Assembly (NCBI GenBank): GCA_029876055.1 | Contig: CM056874.1 | Coordinates: 7,006,001 to 7,070,000 of the forward strand | Source: Madurella fahalii | Taxonomy: Eukaryota; Ascomycota; Sordariomycetes; Sordariales | Direction of reading: 5' to 3' | Length of the DNA: 64,000 nt | Shown here: positions 1 through 12,856 of the stretch, piece after piece | Layout: the number at the start of each line of letters is the position of its first letter | Numbering within the stretch: the stretch's first letter is position 1 | Notes under the pieces: model-generated | Seen by the model: only the letters and a program-made list of their open reading frames with translations | Database searches by the model: none | Told to the model about the DNA's origin: nothing | Position numbers and translations under genes: made by a program

Positions 1-118
1 GTCCACCCCTCCGTCCACCTTTCCCTTTCGTCCCAGGTGCAGGTTCCAGAAAGTTGCATTTTAATTCTATGTCTAGAGATACTGAGACCGTGGCAGAGGT
101 TTCGAGTCGCCCGAAACA

Positions 119-3100
119 ATGAATAGCCAGCCGCACCACGGCGGAAGCGGCTTTGACCGCGACCGCGACATCGAAGAGCAACGCCATCGCGCCCTTCATC
201 CGGACGAGATCGCGAGACGAGAGAGAGAGAGAGAGCGCGAACGGGAACGCGAACGGGAGCGTGAACGCGACCGTGACGAGGCAGAGCGCCAACATCGCGA
301 GCCCTACCAGCCGACCGCTCCTCATCACAGCAGCGCCGGCTCCATACCTATCCACCAGCCTGTCGCATCAAGGATCTCGAACTCGATCACCGGCCCTGGC
401 GGCCTACTTGCGAACCACGGAAGCTCAGCTCCGTCTTTACCCATCGGGGGACCATCAGGGCCTGCGCCTGGCTTCGGGGGGTCGCTCCACAGCGACGCCG
501 GCCGGCCTCCGCAGCATGGTGGCCCCGGACCTGCATCTGCCCCACAACACCAGATGTTCGCGCCCATGCCTCACGGCCCTGGCGGCCCGAGCAACTCCCT
601 GGGCGGGTCTGGCGGGCCTGGAGCGATTTTCGGCGGACCACTGCAACAAGAGAATGGTCGAGGTATACCTCAGGATGGCGTCCGGGGCATGCAACAACTG
701 CCCTTCGGTTCTAGCATGGGCGCCGCGCACGCCATGCCTCCTGGGCCTGGCGGTATGCCTCAGGGACAGCAGCCTATCCTAAATGTACGCGAGCCAGCCC
801 TCCCGAACGTGCCATTGTTGGTCCACAGCTGATCGTGTTGTACCCAGGACGCGCTGAGCTATCTCGACCAGGTCAAGGTCCAATTTCACGAGCAACCCGA
901 TGTGTACAACAGATTTCTGGACATTATGAAAGATTTCAAGAGCCAGACGTGGGTACACGCGGTACTGTCGCCTTGTGCCGATTTGCTAATTTGAGCTAGA
1001 ATCGACACTCCCGGCGTCATCAGCAGGGTATCGGAGCTGTTCGCCGGCCATCCCAATCTAATCCAGGGTTTCAACACGTTCCTTCCGCCCGGCTATCGTA
1101 TCGAGTGCGGGCTCGAAAACAACCCCAACAGCATCCGTGTCACCACGCCCTCAGGCTCCACCATCCACTCGATTGGCGCGGGCAGAGCGACTCAGCACGA
1201 AGCAGCGCAGCCGGCGGCGGGGCCGGCGCAAGGATTCTTGAATCCGAGGCCGGGCTGGCAAGCACCGCTACCGCATAGCGTGGAGAGCCCGGAAGCGGCT
1301 TTCAGTGTGCCAGCGCAAAATGGCCCGCCGGCATTCGCTACCTCGAACCAGGGTGCGCCGTTTGATGGTGCCAGTCCGGTCCAGCAGAGGTCAGTGCCAG
1401 CCGCGCAGAATGGCACCTCGATGAACCACGCTCCTGCTCCGCGAAATGCACATACACCGACGCCGGCCGCTGGCGGCCCGCCCAGCTCAAACGGCGGCAC
1501 TACCCAGCAGGCCAATTTAGAGAAGCGTGGCCCGGTTGAGTTCAACCACGCGATCAGCTACGTCAACAAGATAAAGGTACGCACCTGTTTGCCTTGCTCT
1601 TTTTTTGCGATGGTTAGTTCGCAAGACGATCTATCATCCGAAGGCATAAAGAAAATTGGATGGGCCACCCAAGTACCGGTGGAGACGAGTTTTCGTTGAC
1701 CTGACACGCAACGGCTAACTGTGGCCCAGAATCGCTTCCAGGATAAACCTGAAATCTACAAACAGTTCTTGGAAATTCTCCAAACCTACCAGCGCGAGCA
1801 AAAACCGATCCAAGACGTCTATTCACAAGTCACAAGTCTCTTCCATACGGCACCCGACCTTCTCGAAGACTTTAAACAGTTCCTCCCCGAGTCGGCCGCG
1901 CAAACGCGATCGGGTGGCCAACGCCCCGAGGAGAACATGCCGATGGCCGTAACCACGCCTACGCCGCAGCCGGGGCATGCTGCGCGCGACGGCCCAAAGA
2001 TGCCTCCGGTCGGTAACTTCGCGCCGCCTGCAAGTGCGAGCAAGGAGAGCAAGAAACGGCGCCCCGACAAATCCGCCCCCGCCACCACGCCGACGACCTC
2101 GGAGCAGGGACCATCATCCGCTTTGCGAGGGACCCTTCCCACGGCCCAGCCAGCCAACAAGCGGGCCAAACTCTCGCACAAGCCCAACGCTGCCGAGAAC
2201 ATTCTGATCGAGCCAACGTTGACGCCCGTCATGCCGGAACCTCTGGCGCCCCCCCCGCTCGCCGTTTCGGCACAAGATGACTTTGCCTTTTTCGAAAAGG
2301 TGAAGAAGCACATCGGCAACCGAACTGCCACGACTGAATTCCTGAAGCTCCTCAATCTCTGGAATCAGGACTTGATTACTAAGGACGTGCTGGTCTACAA
2401 GGCCAACCAGTTCATGGGCGGCAACCCAGAACTCCTCGGTGCCCTAAGAGCGTTGGTAAGACACGGCAGCGCCGACGATGTCATTGAGAACCGGCCCGAG
2501 CCGCCGACGGGCAGGGTCTCTCTGAGCAACTGTCGTGGGTTCGGGCCCAGCTACCGGCTTCTCCCCAAGAGGGAGCGTCTCAAGCCTTGCACTGGCCGCG
2601 ACGAGCTCTGCCAGTCCGTACTCAATGACGAATGGGCCTCCCACCCGACGTGGGCATCTGAGGATTCGGGCTTCGTTGCCCATCGGAAGAACGGATACGA
2701 GGAAGGCCTCCACCGCATCGAGGAGGAGCGGCACGACTACGACTTCTTCATCGAGGCGAATCAAAAGTGCATCCAGCTTCTGGAGCCGATTGCGCAGCAG
2801 ATGCTCTCGCTGCCTCCGGCCGAGCGGGCTGCTTTCAAGATGCCTGCTGGGCTCGGCGGCCAGAGCACATCCATCTACAAAAGAGTCCTTAAGAAGATCT
2901 ACGGTCCCGAGAAAGGCTGTGAGGTGGCCAACGACATGTTCAAGTACCCTTTCACAGTGGTGCCCGTGGTCATGGCGCGGCTGAAGCAGAAGGATGAAGA
3001 ATGGAGGTTCACTCAGCGGGAGTGGGAGAAGGTGTGGCAGGGCCAGACCGAGACGATGCATCTCAAGAGTCTGGACCACATGGGGATCCAGGTCAAGACA

Positions 3101-4903
3101 AACGATAAGCGCAGCCTTGCCGCGAAACACCTTGTTGATGTCATCAAGACGAAGCACGAGGAGCAACGCCGTGTCCGGATGGCGAAGGGCAAGACTACGC
3201 GGTATCAGTTCTCGTATTCGTTCGAAGACCAAGACCTCCTCTTGGATTTGCTCCGGTTCATGATCATCTACGCCAACGTAGGCGGTCAGCATAACGCGCA
3301 GGAGCGCAGACGTATCATCGAGTTCTTTGAATCCTTCATCCCCCAATTCTTCGATCTATCTGAGGACAAGGTCCAGGAGAGGCTTGCCGACATTGACCAG
3401 GACTCGGCGGAAGAGGATGAGGATGACCCGACCCCGATTGAGCTCACCAACGGCCGCACGCGCCGCAATGGCAAGAAGTCGGATCTCCTCCGCGGTGTGC
3501 TAGACCCAGGTCGCAACGGCAGCCGAAGCCGTGGGCAAAAGGAGGACAGTGCGGCGTCGGGCAGCAAGGAGACCACTCCGGACGTCGGGTCGGCAAACGA
3601 GGAAGAAATGCCGGACGCGCCCGAGGATTCCACCGTCCCCGAGGTGTCGAACGGCCGCTGGCTACCGACAGTTCCCGGGCCGATCATCGTCGAGAAGAGC
3701 AAGGGCGGCAGCGGGTCCGATCTCGTCGACGTGGACGGCGAACTGAAGGCGGATGCGCCATTCCCGCGGTCGTGGTACAACTTCTACTGCAACCAAAACA
3801 TCTACGTCTTCTTTACAATCTTCCAGACGCTGTTCAAGAGGCTCGAGGACGTTAAGCAGAGCAGGGATAGCGTCCTCGAGGAGATACAGCGCGAGAACGC
3901 AGAAAAGCCGGCCAAGATCTTGGGTCTCGTCCATGATGGCATGCACTACTTTGATGGCGAGAACCCTGACACGTTCTGGCCTCGAACGGTGGAGCTGATT
4001 GAGGATTTCATCAACGGCGAGATCGACGAGAGCAGGTACCAGGATGTTTTGAGGCACTATTACCTCAAGAAGGGCTGGAAGCTGTACACGATCCAGGACC
4101 TGCTGAAGACGCTGTGCCGGATCGCGCTCAGCTGCAACAACCCCGACGCTAAGGGCGAGAAAACCAAGGAACTTGTCAAGGCGTATCTGGAGAGCCGGCA
4201 GCAGGACGAGACGAGCTTCCAGAACGAGATCAGCGCCCGCAAGTTCGCCGAGAAGTGCATCAAGGATGGCGAGATGTTTGTCATTTGCTGGGTACGTAAC
4301 GCCGCCGACTCTAGGGCTCATGGACGGGACTCTTGGTACTAACCTTGGATGTGTCAGTACCCGAAACGGAAAGAAGCGACTGTGCGCTGGCTGCAGAAGG
4401 ACGAGACGACGTTTTACATGGACGAGATGGAGCGCATCCAGCAGTGGCAATACTACATCTCGTCGTACATGCGTATTGAACACACGGAGGGCATCGTCCG
4501 GTCGCGGCTGCAAAAGGTGCTCTTGGAGCGCAACCTACCGTCGGATGCTAAAGATTCGTCGGAGGAGGGATACACGCCCAAGCCATTGGTGATTCACGAG
4601 GGTCTGGTTGTTCGGATCTGCCTGAACTCGTCCAAGATGGTGTTTGAGAAAGGCACGTCGGATTACTTTATCTACAACACGGGCCGCCCCGGCGCCGACG
4701 AGGAGGACGACTACGCGGCCAAGCAGGCTTTCCGGCGCGAGATCCGGGCCGAAAAGCTCAAGGAGAAGATGGTCACCAATAATGCGTGGATGAAGGGGCT
4801 CAGCCACGAGGAGGTGCAGAAGGTGAATAATGACTATCAGAAGTGGAAGGAGGGCGAGTTGCTCGCGCCCCAGGAGTCGGGGGATATCACGATGGAAGGT
4901 TAA
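119..4903 (+). CDS. SIN3: SIN3 transcriptional corepressor (paired amphipathic helix protein)
   Basis: Nuclear scaffold of the Sin3-Rpd3 histone deacetylase complex. I read five exons: 119-784, 848-948, 1000-1576, 1730-4291 and 4358-4903; they join in frame to 1483 aa. Three PAH domains are visible: PAH1 opens exon 2 (ALSYLDQVKVQF, about residue 223), PAH2 spans the exon 3/4 junction (ISYVNKIK joined to NRFQDKPEIYKQF, about 437-495) and PAH3 is near 631-690 (DDFAFFEKVKKHIG). The HDAC-interacting domain follows at about 717-820 (GFGPSYRLLPKRERLKPC), then an acidic linker and the Sin3 C-terminal domain. The N-terminus is low complexity: an RE/RD repeat encoded by a GA run, then Gly/Pro/Gln-rich sequence. 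Introns 2 and 3 lie inside PAH1 and PAH2. The start is the first ATG of this frame. Identity is near certain; exact splice sites were chosen by eye. Confidence 0.95.
219..235 (+). repeat. GA dinucleotide run in SIN3 coding sequence
   Basis: An uninterrupted GA run that, with the following CGAACG-type repeats to about 280, encodes alternating Arg-Glu and Arg-Asp residues at the SIN3 N-terminus. Length change here by units of six would keep the frame. Confidence 0.9.
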
Positions 4904-5627
4904 GATACTGGAACGGAACGGACTGGACTCTGTTTGCATCGGCGCAAAGGGCGCAGAGGCGCAGAGGCGACGATTGGCGGGGCGGCTTGACGGCAATATG
5001 GCGATACGGCAGGCCGTTTCTCTTTGACCACGGGGTTGTGTTTTCCATGGCTCTCTCGGTGGCAGCTTTTGTCGCCTGTATTATCTTTGCTTTATGCTGC
5101 ATGTTAGCTCGCTTTCCGCTGGCCTACTTGCCTGGTTCTCTTCTTTGCTTTCTGCTCTAGCGCGCCAGCTCGTTATCAAGACGATGATTTTATTACGGAC
5201 AGAAATCATGGGCTATTCTTCTTTGGGCATGGATATGGAAGGCTGCTTCCAGGAGGGCGGTTCGGGGTCATGGTGTTGTCGCCATGTCTGACCAGTCAAC
5301 ACGTCCGTGACAGGAACGGCCATCACAGGGCGTTTTCTATGGCGCCTTGTCCTGGCCTTGCGTGCATACAGTTTAGTCTCTCAGCGATGGTAATATAGCA
5401 ACGCAATGCTTTCTCGTACAAACTGAGGGTAGAACCGTGCCATAGGTGTGACGGTTAAAAATTAGACATCCCTCCCATAAATGTTAGCAGCAAACAGGAA
5501 GCTCGAGCCAACTCATGGCAGTAACTCAGTTAGCGATGGGCCTTGGCACAACCAGACGTCGGCCACCACAAACAGCGGCAAATCATTCACAACTAGGCCA
5601 TGAGATGATACATCCACACGCCTCATC
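4904..5627. other. Intergenic: SIN3 3' region and promoter of the TMEM70-like gene
   Basis: No coding potential beyond short spurious frames. Presumed SIN3 3' UTR followed by the promoter of the next gene on the same strand. Confidence 0.5.
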
Positions 5628-6815
5628 ATGAACAATCAATTAAAGCTGCTCGGCTTCCTTCGACGATGCCACAGCTCCAGTGCATTGGCACGCAGTGAAT
5701 TGAGCGCATTGCGACTTGTATCGACACGAACGCAAACCCCGAGAAGCTTCAGCTCAGCCCTGCATTCGACACACACATCATTGCGCATTTGCGCCTCATG
5801 TCGTCCTCGATGGGCCAGCACGAAAGGGCCGTCTTCTCGCCGTCTGGTGGCGAACACGTCGTTTTCACCGACCTCGTCGTCAAGGCCAAGGCCAGCAGGT
5901 GAAGGCGAGGAAAGCTTGGAGGCGACTGCTAAGGAAATAAAAGAGGGCGACCAAGGCACATCGCCTACTGGTGGGAAGGCTGGTGAGGAAGTTTACGGCA
6001 TGACTGCATGGGGAAACACAGAAGCTAATGGCAGCTGGTCGTGAATGAGTACAGCTTACCCCGAGCGCTTGATCATTTACCACGCCGGCACAGGAAGTGA
6101 GTGGAACTCCCTCATCGTTGTTCACAGCATAAAGCAGCACCAACCGATGCTAACGTGGCATGTCCCTCCCACAGAAATCACCTTCCTCGCCTGCCTGAAA
6201 CTCACCACCCTCTTCGTATTCGGCTTCTTTGACTTGATCATGACGCCAGCATACATTGCAGCCGGCGAGCCGGTTCTGAAAACCACAGGCGGTATGTCAC
6301 CAGGATTCCCCCAACCAACCCTCCCCCCTTTTCTCATTCTGATTCCCCCCCCCCTCTCTATAGTCGCCCTCTGCGGCCTCATCCCCGCCGCCTACGTCGC
6401 ATGGGCCACCTCGCCCTTCGTCGCGGCCGTGCACATGCACCTGCCGCCGTACGCGCGGTGGTCCCGCGCCATCCTGGAGCGCTTTGCGCGCTCGGCGCCG
6501 CCCAACACGCGCCTCGACGTGACCACCATCAGCCTGATCGGCAAGCCGCGCGTGAGCTCCATGACGCTGTCGGACCTGCGCCCGGCGAAGCGCCGGCTCG
6601 GCATGGTCAACTTTGTGCGCGACACCAAGCTCGCGAACGCCCAGCGCCAGTGGTGGCGGTTCAGGGCCGTGGGCCAGTTCAACGTGCAGGAAGGGAACGA
6701 GGGGCGGATCAAGACGGGCTGGGTGTGGAACGAGGTGGCGGAGGGGATTAAGAAGAGGGTCGGGGGTGCCGGTACCGGTGTTGGGGGAAAGGTTATGGGG
6801 ACGGGGAAGCAGTGA
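5628..6815 (+). CDS. TMEM70/TMEM223-like mitochondrial inner membrane protein
   Basis: Exons 5628-5982, 6055-6096, 6175-6291 and 6364-6815 join in frame to 321 aa. The first ~100 residues are rich in Arg and Ser with few acids and resemble a mitochondrial presequence. The core starts with RLIIYHAGTGKITFLACLK and has two hydrophobic hairpin segments (TTLFVFGFFDLIMTPAYI and VALCGLIPAAYVAWATSPFVA), the layout of the TMEM70/TMEM186/TMEM223 superfamily, which in animals assists respiratory complex biogenesis and in yeast includes the ribosome-associated Mrx15. Exon 2 is only 42 nt; intron 3 carries a C-rich tract before its acceptor. The family call rests on the fold pattern, so the precise role (ATP synthase or complex I/IV assembly, or translation) is inference. 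Confidence 0.65.
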
Positions 6816-6979
6816 GCGGAGAATACGCAATGTTGTCTAGTAAGGAGGTGCTGTATTTCATGTGTATTTGTAGCATAAGAAATGCAAAACGGATAGTACA
6901 GCGGCATCAAACTAAGACCTTGTTACCTGAACAGACATGATTAATCTCTCCGACTCCTTAAAAGACCGTAATACTATAA

Positions 6980-7000
6980 TTTTTTTTTTTTTTTTTTTTT
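6980..7000 (+). repeat. T21 homopolymer
   Basis: Twenty-one T on the plus strand, only 9 bp beyond the chromate transporter stop codon (7009). It reads as A on the transporter's own strand, so it is an A-rich 3' UTR element rather than a T-rich terminator. Confidence 0.95.
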
Positions 7001-7008
7001 CCCTCATA

Positions 7009-8876
7009 TCACAACCCCTGACCCTCCACCACGACCGCGTACCTCACCAACCCCAACACGGCCCCCAGAACGCACGCCAACGGCGGGCTCACCCCAAACC
7101 AGCACCCACCCACGTAGCTCGTCGCCGTCACCACCACCCACCACGGATCCTCGGCCAGGCTCGTCCCCCTCTCAAACCCCTCGTCGATCCACCCGATCTG
7201 CCACAGCCTGTACACGGCGGTATAGATCAACCCCACCGCGGCGGCGTTCACGCCCCTCAGCGCGCTCTTGACCCACCTCTTGCTCCGCAGCGCCGCCCAC
7301 AGGCCCATGGTCCCGTGCACCGTCACCAGGCCGGGCAGGAAGATGCCCAGGTAGCCCAGCAGGGCGCCGACGGCCGGGCTGTAGCCGCCGCCGACGGCGG
7401 TGAGGGCGCCGAGGAAGACGGCAAAGTTGAAGTTGGGGCCGGGGAAGCTCTGGATGATGGCCAGGCCGATGAGGAAGTCGCGCGGGGAGACCCAGCCTTC
7501 CGAGACGATGTACTCGCGCAGCAGCGGGATCACGACGGGCCCGCCGCCGAAGATGATGGTGCCCGCCAGGTAGAGGTTGGCGAAGAGGCGGTAGGGGAGG
7601 GGCGGGTGCGGGAGGACCCCGCGGAGGACGAGGACCACGATGAAGGAGGCGAGGAAGAGGACGATGAGGGCCAGGCCGGATTTCCAGGATAGCGGGAGCC
7701 GGTGGGTGGCCGGGATGGTTCGCGGTTCGGCGGTAGCTGTGGCGGCGGTGGGGGACGAGGCGGTCGGCGTTGCGGGCGGGGATGGATGGTGGGAGGGAGG
7801 GGGAAGGTCAGCGGTGGTGATGGGGAGGCGGTTGCGGGCGTTGGAGGAGGTAGAGTGGGCGGATTTGATGGAGGACGCGGCGGCGGCGGCGGCTGGGCGG
7901 GTGATGACGGGCTCGGGTGCTACTGGTGCAGGTTGCTGCTGGCCGGTGATCTCCTCCAGCTCTTGTCCTTGGCCCCTTTCCGCCTCTGTTTCTCGGTCCT
8001 TCTTCTGCCTGCCCATAAGCCGACGCGGCAAGCCCGCCACTGCCTTGACGGGCCCATGCAGCCAGCGGAAATCATGGATCACGGCGATGATCCCGGCAAT
8101 CAGCATCAACACCGGGAAATACCACAGAGCATTGTACAGCAAGCCCGCGGCGGCACCCAGAAAAACCAACAGCCGGGTGAGCTTGTCCGTGATGGCCTTT
8201 TGCGCCAGCTGTACGCCGGCGAGGGCAATGATTCCGACAGTAGCGGCATTCAGCCCCGAGAGCAACGCGTACACGACGCGTGGGAGTGTCTCGCCGACGT
8301 TGGAGATACCGATGGCTAGGCCGAACATTCCCAGGGCACCGGGAAGACTATCTCCATTAAATTGGGTGCTGTTGAGACTAGGTAGAGACGAAACTCACCT
8401 CCAGAGAAGAAATCCCAGCACCGCCGGCAAGAAGCCATCATGGATTAGGTTGATGCAGTAATGCATCTTTGTGCTGCCGGGGCCGGAGAAGGCCTGGCAG
8501 ACGCTGAAGAGTTCCTGGTACTGGCAGATGGGTGGTCGCGTTAGCCATGTACTTCCCGCTTGAGTCCCTAGCCGTCAAGAGCCATCATCGAACTCACCAC
8601 CTGCTCTTCGATCCATTGCAGCTTGGTCACGAACTTGTCGTGGAACTGGTCGAGGGCTGTTAGCCAAACATGCGGCTCAGAAAGGCTTCCGTTCCCTTGG
8701 AACGAGAAGAGTGCCGATGAACGTACAATTTTGAAGTGCACAGGCGGGCCCCCGAACGATGTGAACCCCAGATACCAATTCTCCTTGACCGTGTTCCAAA
8801 ACCTTGGGCCGAGATCCCAATTGTAGTCCAAGTCGCGTCCCCAGTTTCTGGGCGACCAGTGGTTCTTGGCACCCAT
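7009..8876 (-). CDS. CHR-family chromate ion transporter
   Basis: Exons (minus) 8876-8727, 8645-8598, 8520-8399 and 8347-7009 give 552 aa. The protein has the long CHR form: two homologous halves. The N-terminal half carries GFTSFGGPPVHFKI, KLQWIEEQVYQELFSVCQA and FSGPGSTKM; the C-terminal half carries GTIIFGGGPVVIPLLREYIV and FPGPNFNFAVFLGALT. A hydrophilic linker of about 110 residues (Arg/Lys/Glu then Pro/Ala/Ser/Thr-rich) separates them. In bacteria this family exports chromate; Neurospora chr-1 has been reported to raise chromate uptake and sensitivity, so direction of transport here cannot be read from sequence. Membrane location, plasma membrane or vacuole, is inference. A T21 tract lies just past the stop codon. 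Confidence 0.9.
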
Positions 8877-9800
8877 GTTTGCGACTGCTCCGCTTGATGG
8901 CTAGGTGGTGTTGGGGGCGGTTTGCTCGATGAGCGATGAGTGAGGTCGAAATAAGCTAACTCAAGCTGCTCGACCTTCCCGCTGTCAATTTATCATAGAC
9001 GGCATCAACCTCGAAGAACCCAACGTCCAAATCGAGCTCGCCGAGTGATTCATTTCCCAAGCCAAAAGCTAAAGTCGAGAGGTCCCGCAGCGGCCCCTGC
9101 GCCAAGCTCTTGATGCATCAGTCTGCCAAGAGCACGTGGGCAGCGGACGATTCTCTCACTGGTTCGGGCCTGGCTTTGGTCCAAATGATATCGGTCAAGA
9201 TCATCTTGATTGCCGGTAACATGGCTTGCACTAGCAACGACAAATATATACCGCGAATCGGAACCCGATGCATATGTTGGCCAGCATCCAAACCTCATCT
9301 CAGAAGCCCACCATTAGCCAGAGACTACGGGACCTTGCCGTCACCAAACAAAGTTCTGTCTGTCGTGCATACATTCGCGCGCGCCCTTCCTCTCCTCCCC
9401 AAAGCGCCATCTGTCGTCGCTAATAATACAATAGGACTGTGCCGAAGCGCGCCGGCCCCTAGAACTAGACCTCGTCATCAAAGGGTATAACTCCCCTTTG
9501 TTTTGTTTTGTTTTCGCCGTAGGAACCGAAACGCCGCCCTGGATATCCATATCAACCAAATTCCCGCCCAGTTGGTGCGCCTTTGTTTTGGACACCACCC
9601 CCAATGTTTCGTTTTGCCCCGTTTTATATCGTGACCGATCCATCTCCCAATGAGCCTGTCACGGGAGGATGCCCAATGCAAAACCCTTAACATCACAAAT
9701 ACCGACGCAAGCGAACCCCTGCACGAGCCAAAGGAGAAAAAGGCGAAACGAGTATCCCATAGAACAGCGGCCCACAGATCCCCAAATCCGGCGCGCAGTT
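8877..9800. other. Intergenic: chromate transporter promoter and zinc-cluster factor 3' region
   Basis: No supportable gene. Contains a short TTTTG pentamer repeat near 9497-9515. Confidence 0.5.
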
Positions 9801-12800
9801 TCAGTGGCGCTTCATGGGCATGTGCGCATCATAGTCCCACGCACGTTTGAGTCCGCCCTCGTAGACGCTGGCCACCGATTCCTGCCACATGGCAGGAGTA
9901 ACAAACGGCTGCACCGGTGCGGCCGAGTATTGCGGTGTAGCCATCGGCTGAGGTCCGGTCCGGAGTTGCGCCTGCACGGCCTGGAGGTCCTGGAGACTCG
10001 GCGTCTCCGCGGGTCCGGAAGAGCCAACTGCTAGGGAGCTCGGTTGAGCCGTCGCCGAGGCCGGCGACGACTGTATCGGAGATGCACCAAACGACGTGTT
10101 CCACTGACTATACGGCTGTCAGTCTCGTTCCCTCACCCATTCTCTCCCAAGACCACTTACTCAAAAATCCGCGACGGATTCCAAGTGGGCGCCTCAGCCA
10201 GGGGCAACGTCTGTGTTACACCTGGCGCCTGAGAACCAGGACCCGAAGAGACCATGGTTAGCGACTGTCCGATGGGTGACTCACTCTTGGTATCCAGCGG
10301 GCCGGCCGAGATGGGTGTGAGGGGGTGGTTGGTGTAACTAACTTGCGAGTGCGGCATCTGTGTCTCCAGGTGTCGGCCGGGGGGGCTTGGGTGCGACGCC
10401 GAGTGCGGGCTGCCGTAGGGAAAACTCGCTTTCAGGACGAACGGTTTCCTAGTGTCCGCGGAGAAGGCCTCACGGACGGAATCTATCTGCTTCTGCATGT
10501 CGGGCATGGGCCACGCACTCATGCACCTCTCCAGTATCCTCATGTGGCGCGTGAAGAACTCCCTCGCCTCAGAGTTTAGGTCCGGGTCCGGCGATGTTAT
10601 CGCAACCTAGAAAACGGTGAGCAACTCAACATCGGACAACAGACTTTGTCGGAACAGCGTACAAGGTGCAGTACGATGCAACCAAGCACCGCGTAGATGG
10701 TAAAGTTGATCCCTCGCTGCATGCACTGCAGGCCGTTCAGCCCAAATGAGCCCATCACCGCCTCCTGTAGCCTGCAGAGCATCTTGGCCGCGTTGTACGA
10801 TAGCAGCATATGATGCTTCCATTGGCCTCCGGGTGCCGATGGCGACAGAAACGCCAACTGAGGCCTGTTGAATAGAATGATGGAGAGGTAGTAATATGAG
10901 TGGAGGTTGCCAATAAAAGCTGAAGGGAGCCATGGTGGTGACCCGTCGGTTGGATAGCTGACCGACAAGTCGGCGGGAAGTTCGGTTAACCAACTATCCA
11001 AGGCGGGACTGAGCTGGACAAACTCGGGATCAATTCCCCACTCCTTGCTCTTTTTGAGGCGCCCATAGGCTCTCGCCATTCGGCCGACGCTGCGAACGAT
11101 CCGAGCCAGATACGTGAAGTTGCGCGAGACATGATACTCGGATTCATCCGCATTCGGTATCGGCCGCGGCACGTTGAAATCCACCGAATCTTCGTCAACC
11201 TGAAAGTCGGTCCGGCCTACCAGGCTGTTAGTTGGCTGTCTTTTTATTGGGGGATTTCTGAGCCGGCCGTGTCTGTGATACCTTGGGGGGATCCGATCAT
11301 CAGCTCGACCACGAATAAGGTCTGCCAGATCCTGGTCTTTAGTGCGCATTCCGACGGAGTTCCGCCGCATGGCCGGCCGGCCTGGTGGTCCGCAAGGTGC
11401 TCATCAAGCCCCAAATCCTTGGCCATCTGAACGCACTGTACGATGCTCATCCATGACCGGTAGTAATAACCCTTCTTCGGCGCCGATTCTTTCGCTTTCA
11501 AGATGATCATCAGCGCCTGCAGTGTGCTCAGCCTGGGTACGTCCATAAACGAGTCGGCATGTCCTGAAGAAGTCAGTCAACTCAGAGCTCCATGGGTAAT
11601 GGTGAGCGGCCCGGTCATACGCGTTGCAAGTGCCAGCCATTGTTGGCCCTGCGCCGGCTCATCCGCTAAACGGCCAGCGATGGCGAAGATGGCCTCGAGC
11701 AGCAGGGGAGAAATTGACTCCCTATTGTCGTGCCATTGCTGATAGAAGTGGCCCTTATCCAGAACAGGCACGTACGGGTGGGCGTTGACAAAATAGAGAT
11801 CGAGGTAATGAAGGACGGTATCGTCGTCGGGCATAAGCTCTGGAGGGATACGGATTTTCGAGCCTGGCCCGGCCGTTAAGGGGGGAGCAGGCTCTTGTAC
11901 TCGTCTGTGTCCTCGGTAGCGGGCTCTTCCTCCCTCGTGGACTGCATTTTACTGTTCAAATAGGGTGCTGCAGGATCGGGGTTAGAGATGAGCTTTGGAA
12001 GCGTGGCAAGACAGCGTTCCCGTACCTGTTCCGGCCTCGTTAACGTTCAATGAACCTAGTAGATCCGCAAGATCTTGCTGGGCATAGTCGGATGAGGTGT
12101 ACGTCTCGGCTGGAGAACCGGGTTGGGGAGCGTGCTGTAGCGGGGGGGTCGGGAATGCGGTTTGCGCCGTGTATTGCTGGTCGACAACGCCCACGGGATG
12201 ATGGACCGCGGCATACGGGAGATCGTGTGGCACGGGCTGGGGATCCGTATAATGCACCGCATGGTAGAGCCCTGATGTGTCCTGGTACGATGTCTGTGGA
12301 GCGTAGATGGCACCCGGTTTAGGCGCATGGGCAAGAAGCTGCGGTTCCTGGAGGGGTAATTGCTGTCTGAAGCTATCGGGAACATGAGACGCCTCGAACT
12401 GCGCCCGCGGTGGCTCGTACACTTGAGAGTCGGCAGAGTTGTCAAAACCGTTCGGACGGACACAGTGCAGCTTCAGACGGATGCATGCAGAACACGGCCA
12501 GGTGTTTGTTGTTGCCGCATCGCATTTGATTTTTCTCCTACGGCACCCCTCGCATGCTCTCATTACTATGTGTGGGCGTCAGCCTCGGGGCAAAGGGCCA
12601 TCACAGGGGGGCAAGGGAGAAGAGGGCGGGAGTGAGCCCTTACCCTTCAACCGCTTGTGGCGGTTGTGTTCGTCAACAAACACATAATCTATATAAAGCA
12701 GGTTAGAACTCGGACGGAGAGACGACAGGTTCAACGGCCAAGCGCACTTTTCTGGGTCTCCCGGGGCTGTTGTTGGTAGGCCGGGGGCGCAAAGGAGAAG

Positions 12801-12856
12801 GTGCCCATCTGGGAGTTCTGCGGGAGCAGACGGCGTGCAGTTGGATCGTTGGACAT
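9801..12856 (-). CDS. Zn(II)2Cys6 fungal transcription factor
   Basis: Nuclear DNA-binding regulator. Eight exons (minus): 12856-12748, 12688-12644, 12565-12026, 11941-11621, 11563-11282, 11216-10663, 10606-10161, 10107-9801; as spliced this is 867 aa. The start ATG at 12856 opens a short Gln/Pro-rich exon; exon 2 encodes YVFVDEHNRHKRLK, followed by the zinc cluster RACEGCRRRKIKCD with further Cys in WPCSACIRLKLHC. The middle part is the fungal-specific TF domain (LHYLDLYFVNAHPYVPVLDK, KGYYYRSWMSIVQCVQMAKD). Exon 4 is problematic: an upstream acceptor at 11968 gives a more convincing acidic sequence (APYLNSKMQSTREEEP) that breaks at a six-base G run (11880-11885), see findings. It may be the COL-26/BglR-type glucose/starch regulator, a recollection I cannot check. 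Its 5' region is 3.9 kb without genes. Confidence 0.85.

Noticed and set aside
2444..3346. 300-aa antisense frame in SIN3
   Set aside because: Mirror of third-position GC bias; it lies over the conserved HID domain on the plus strand.
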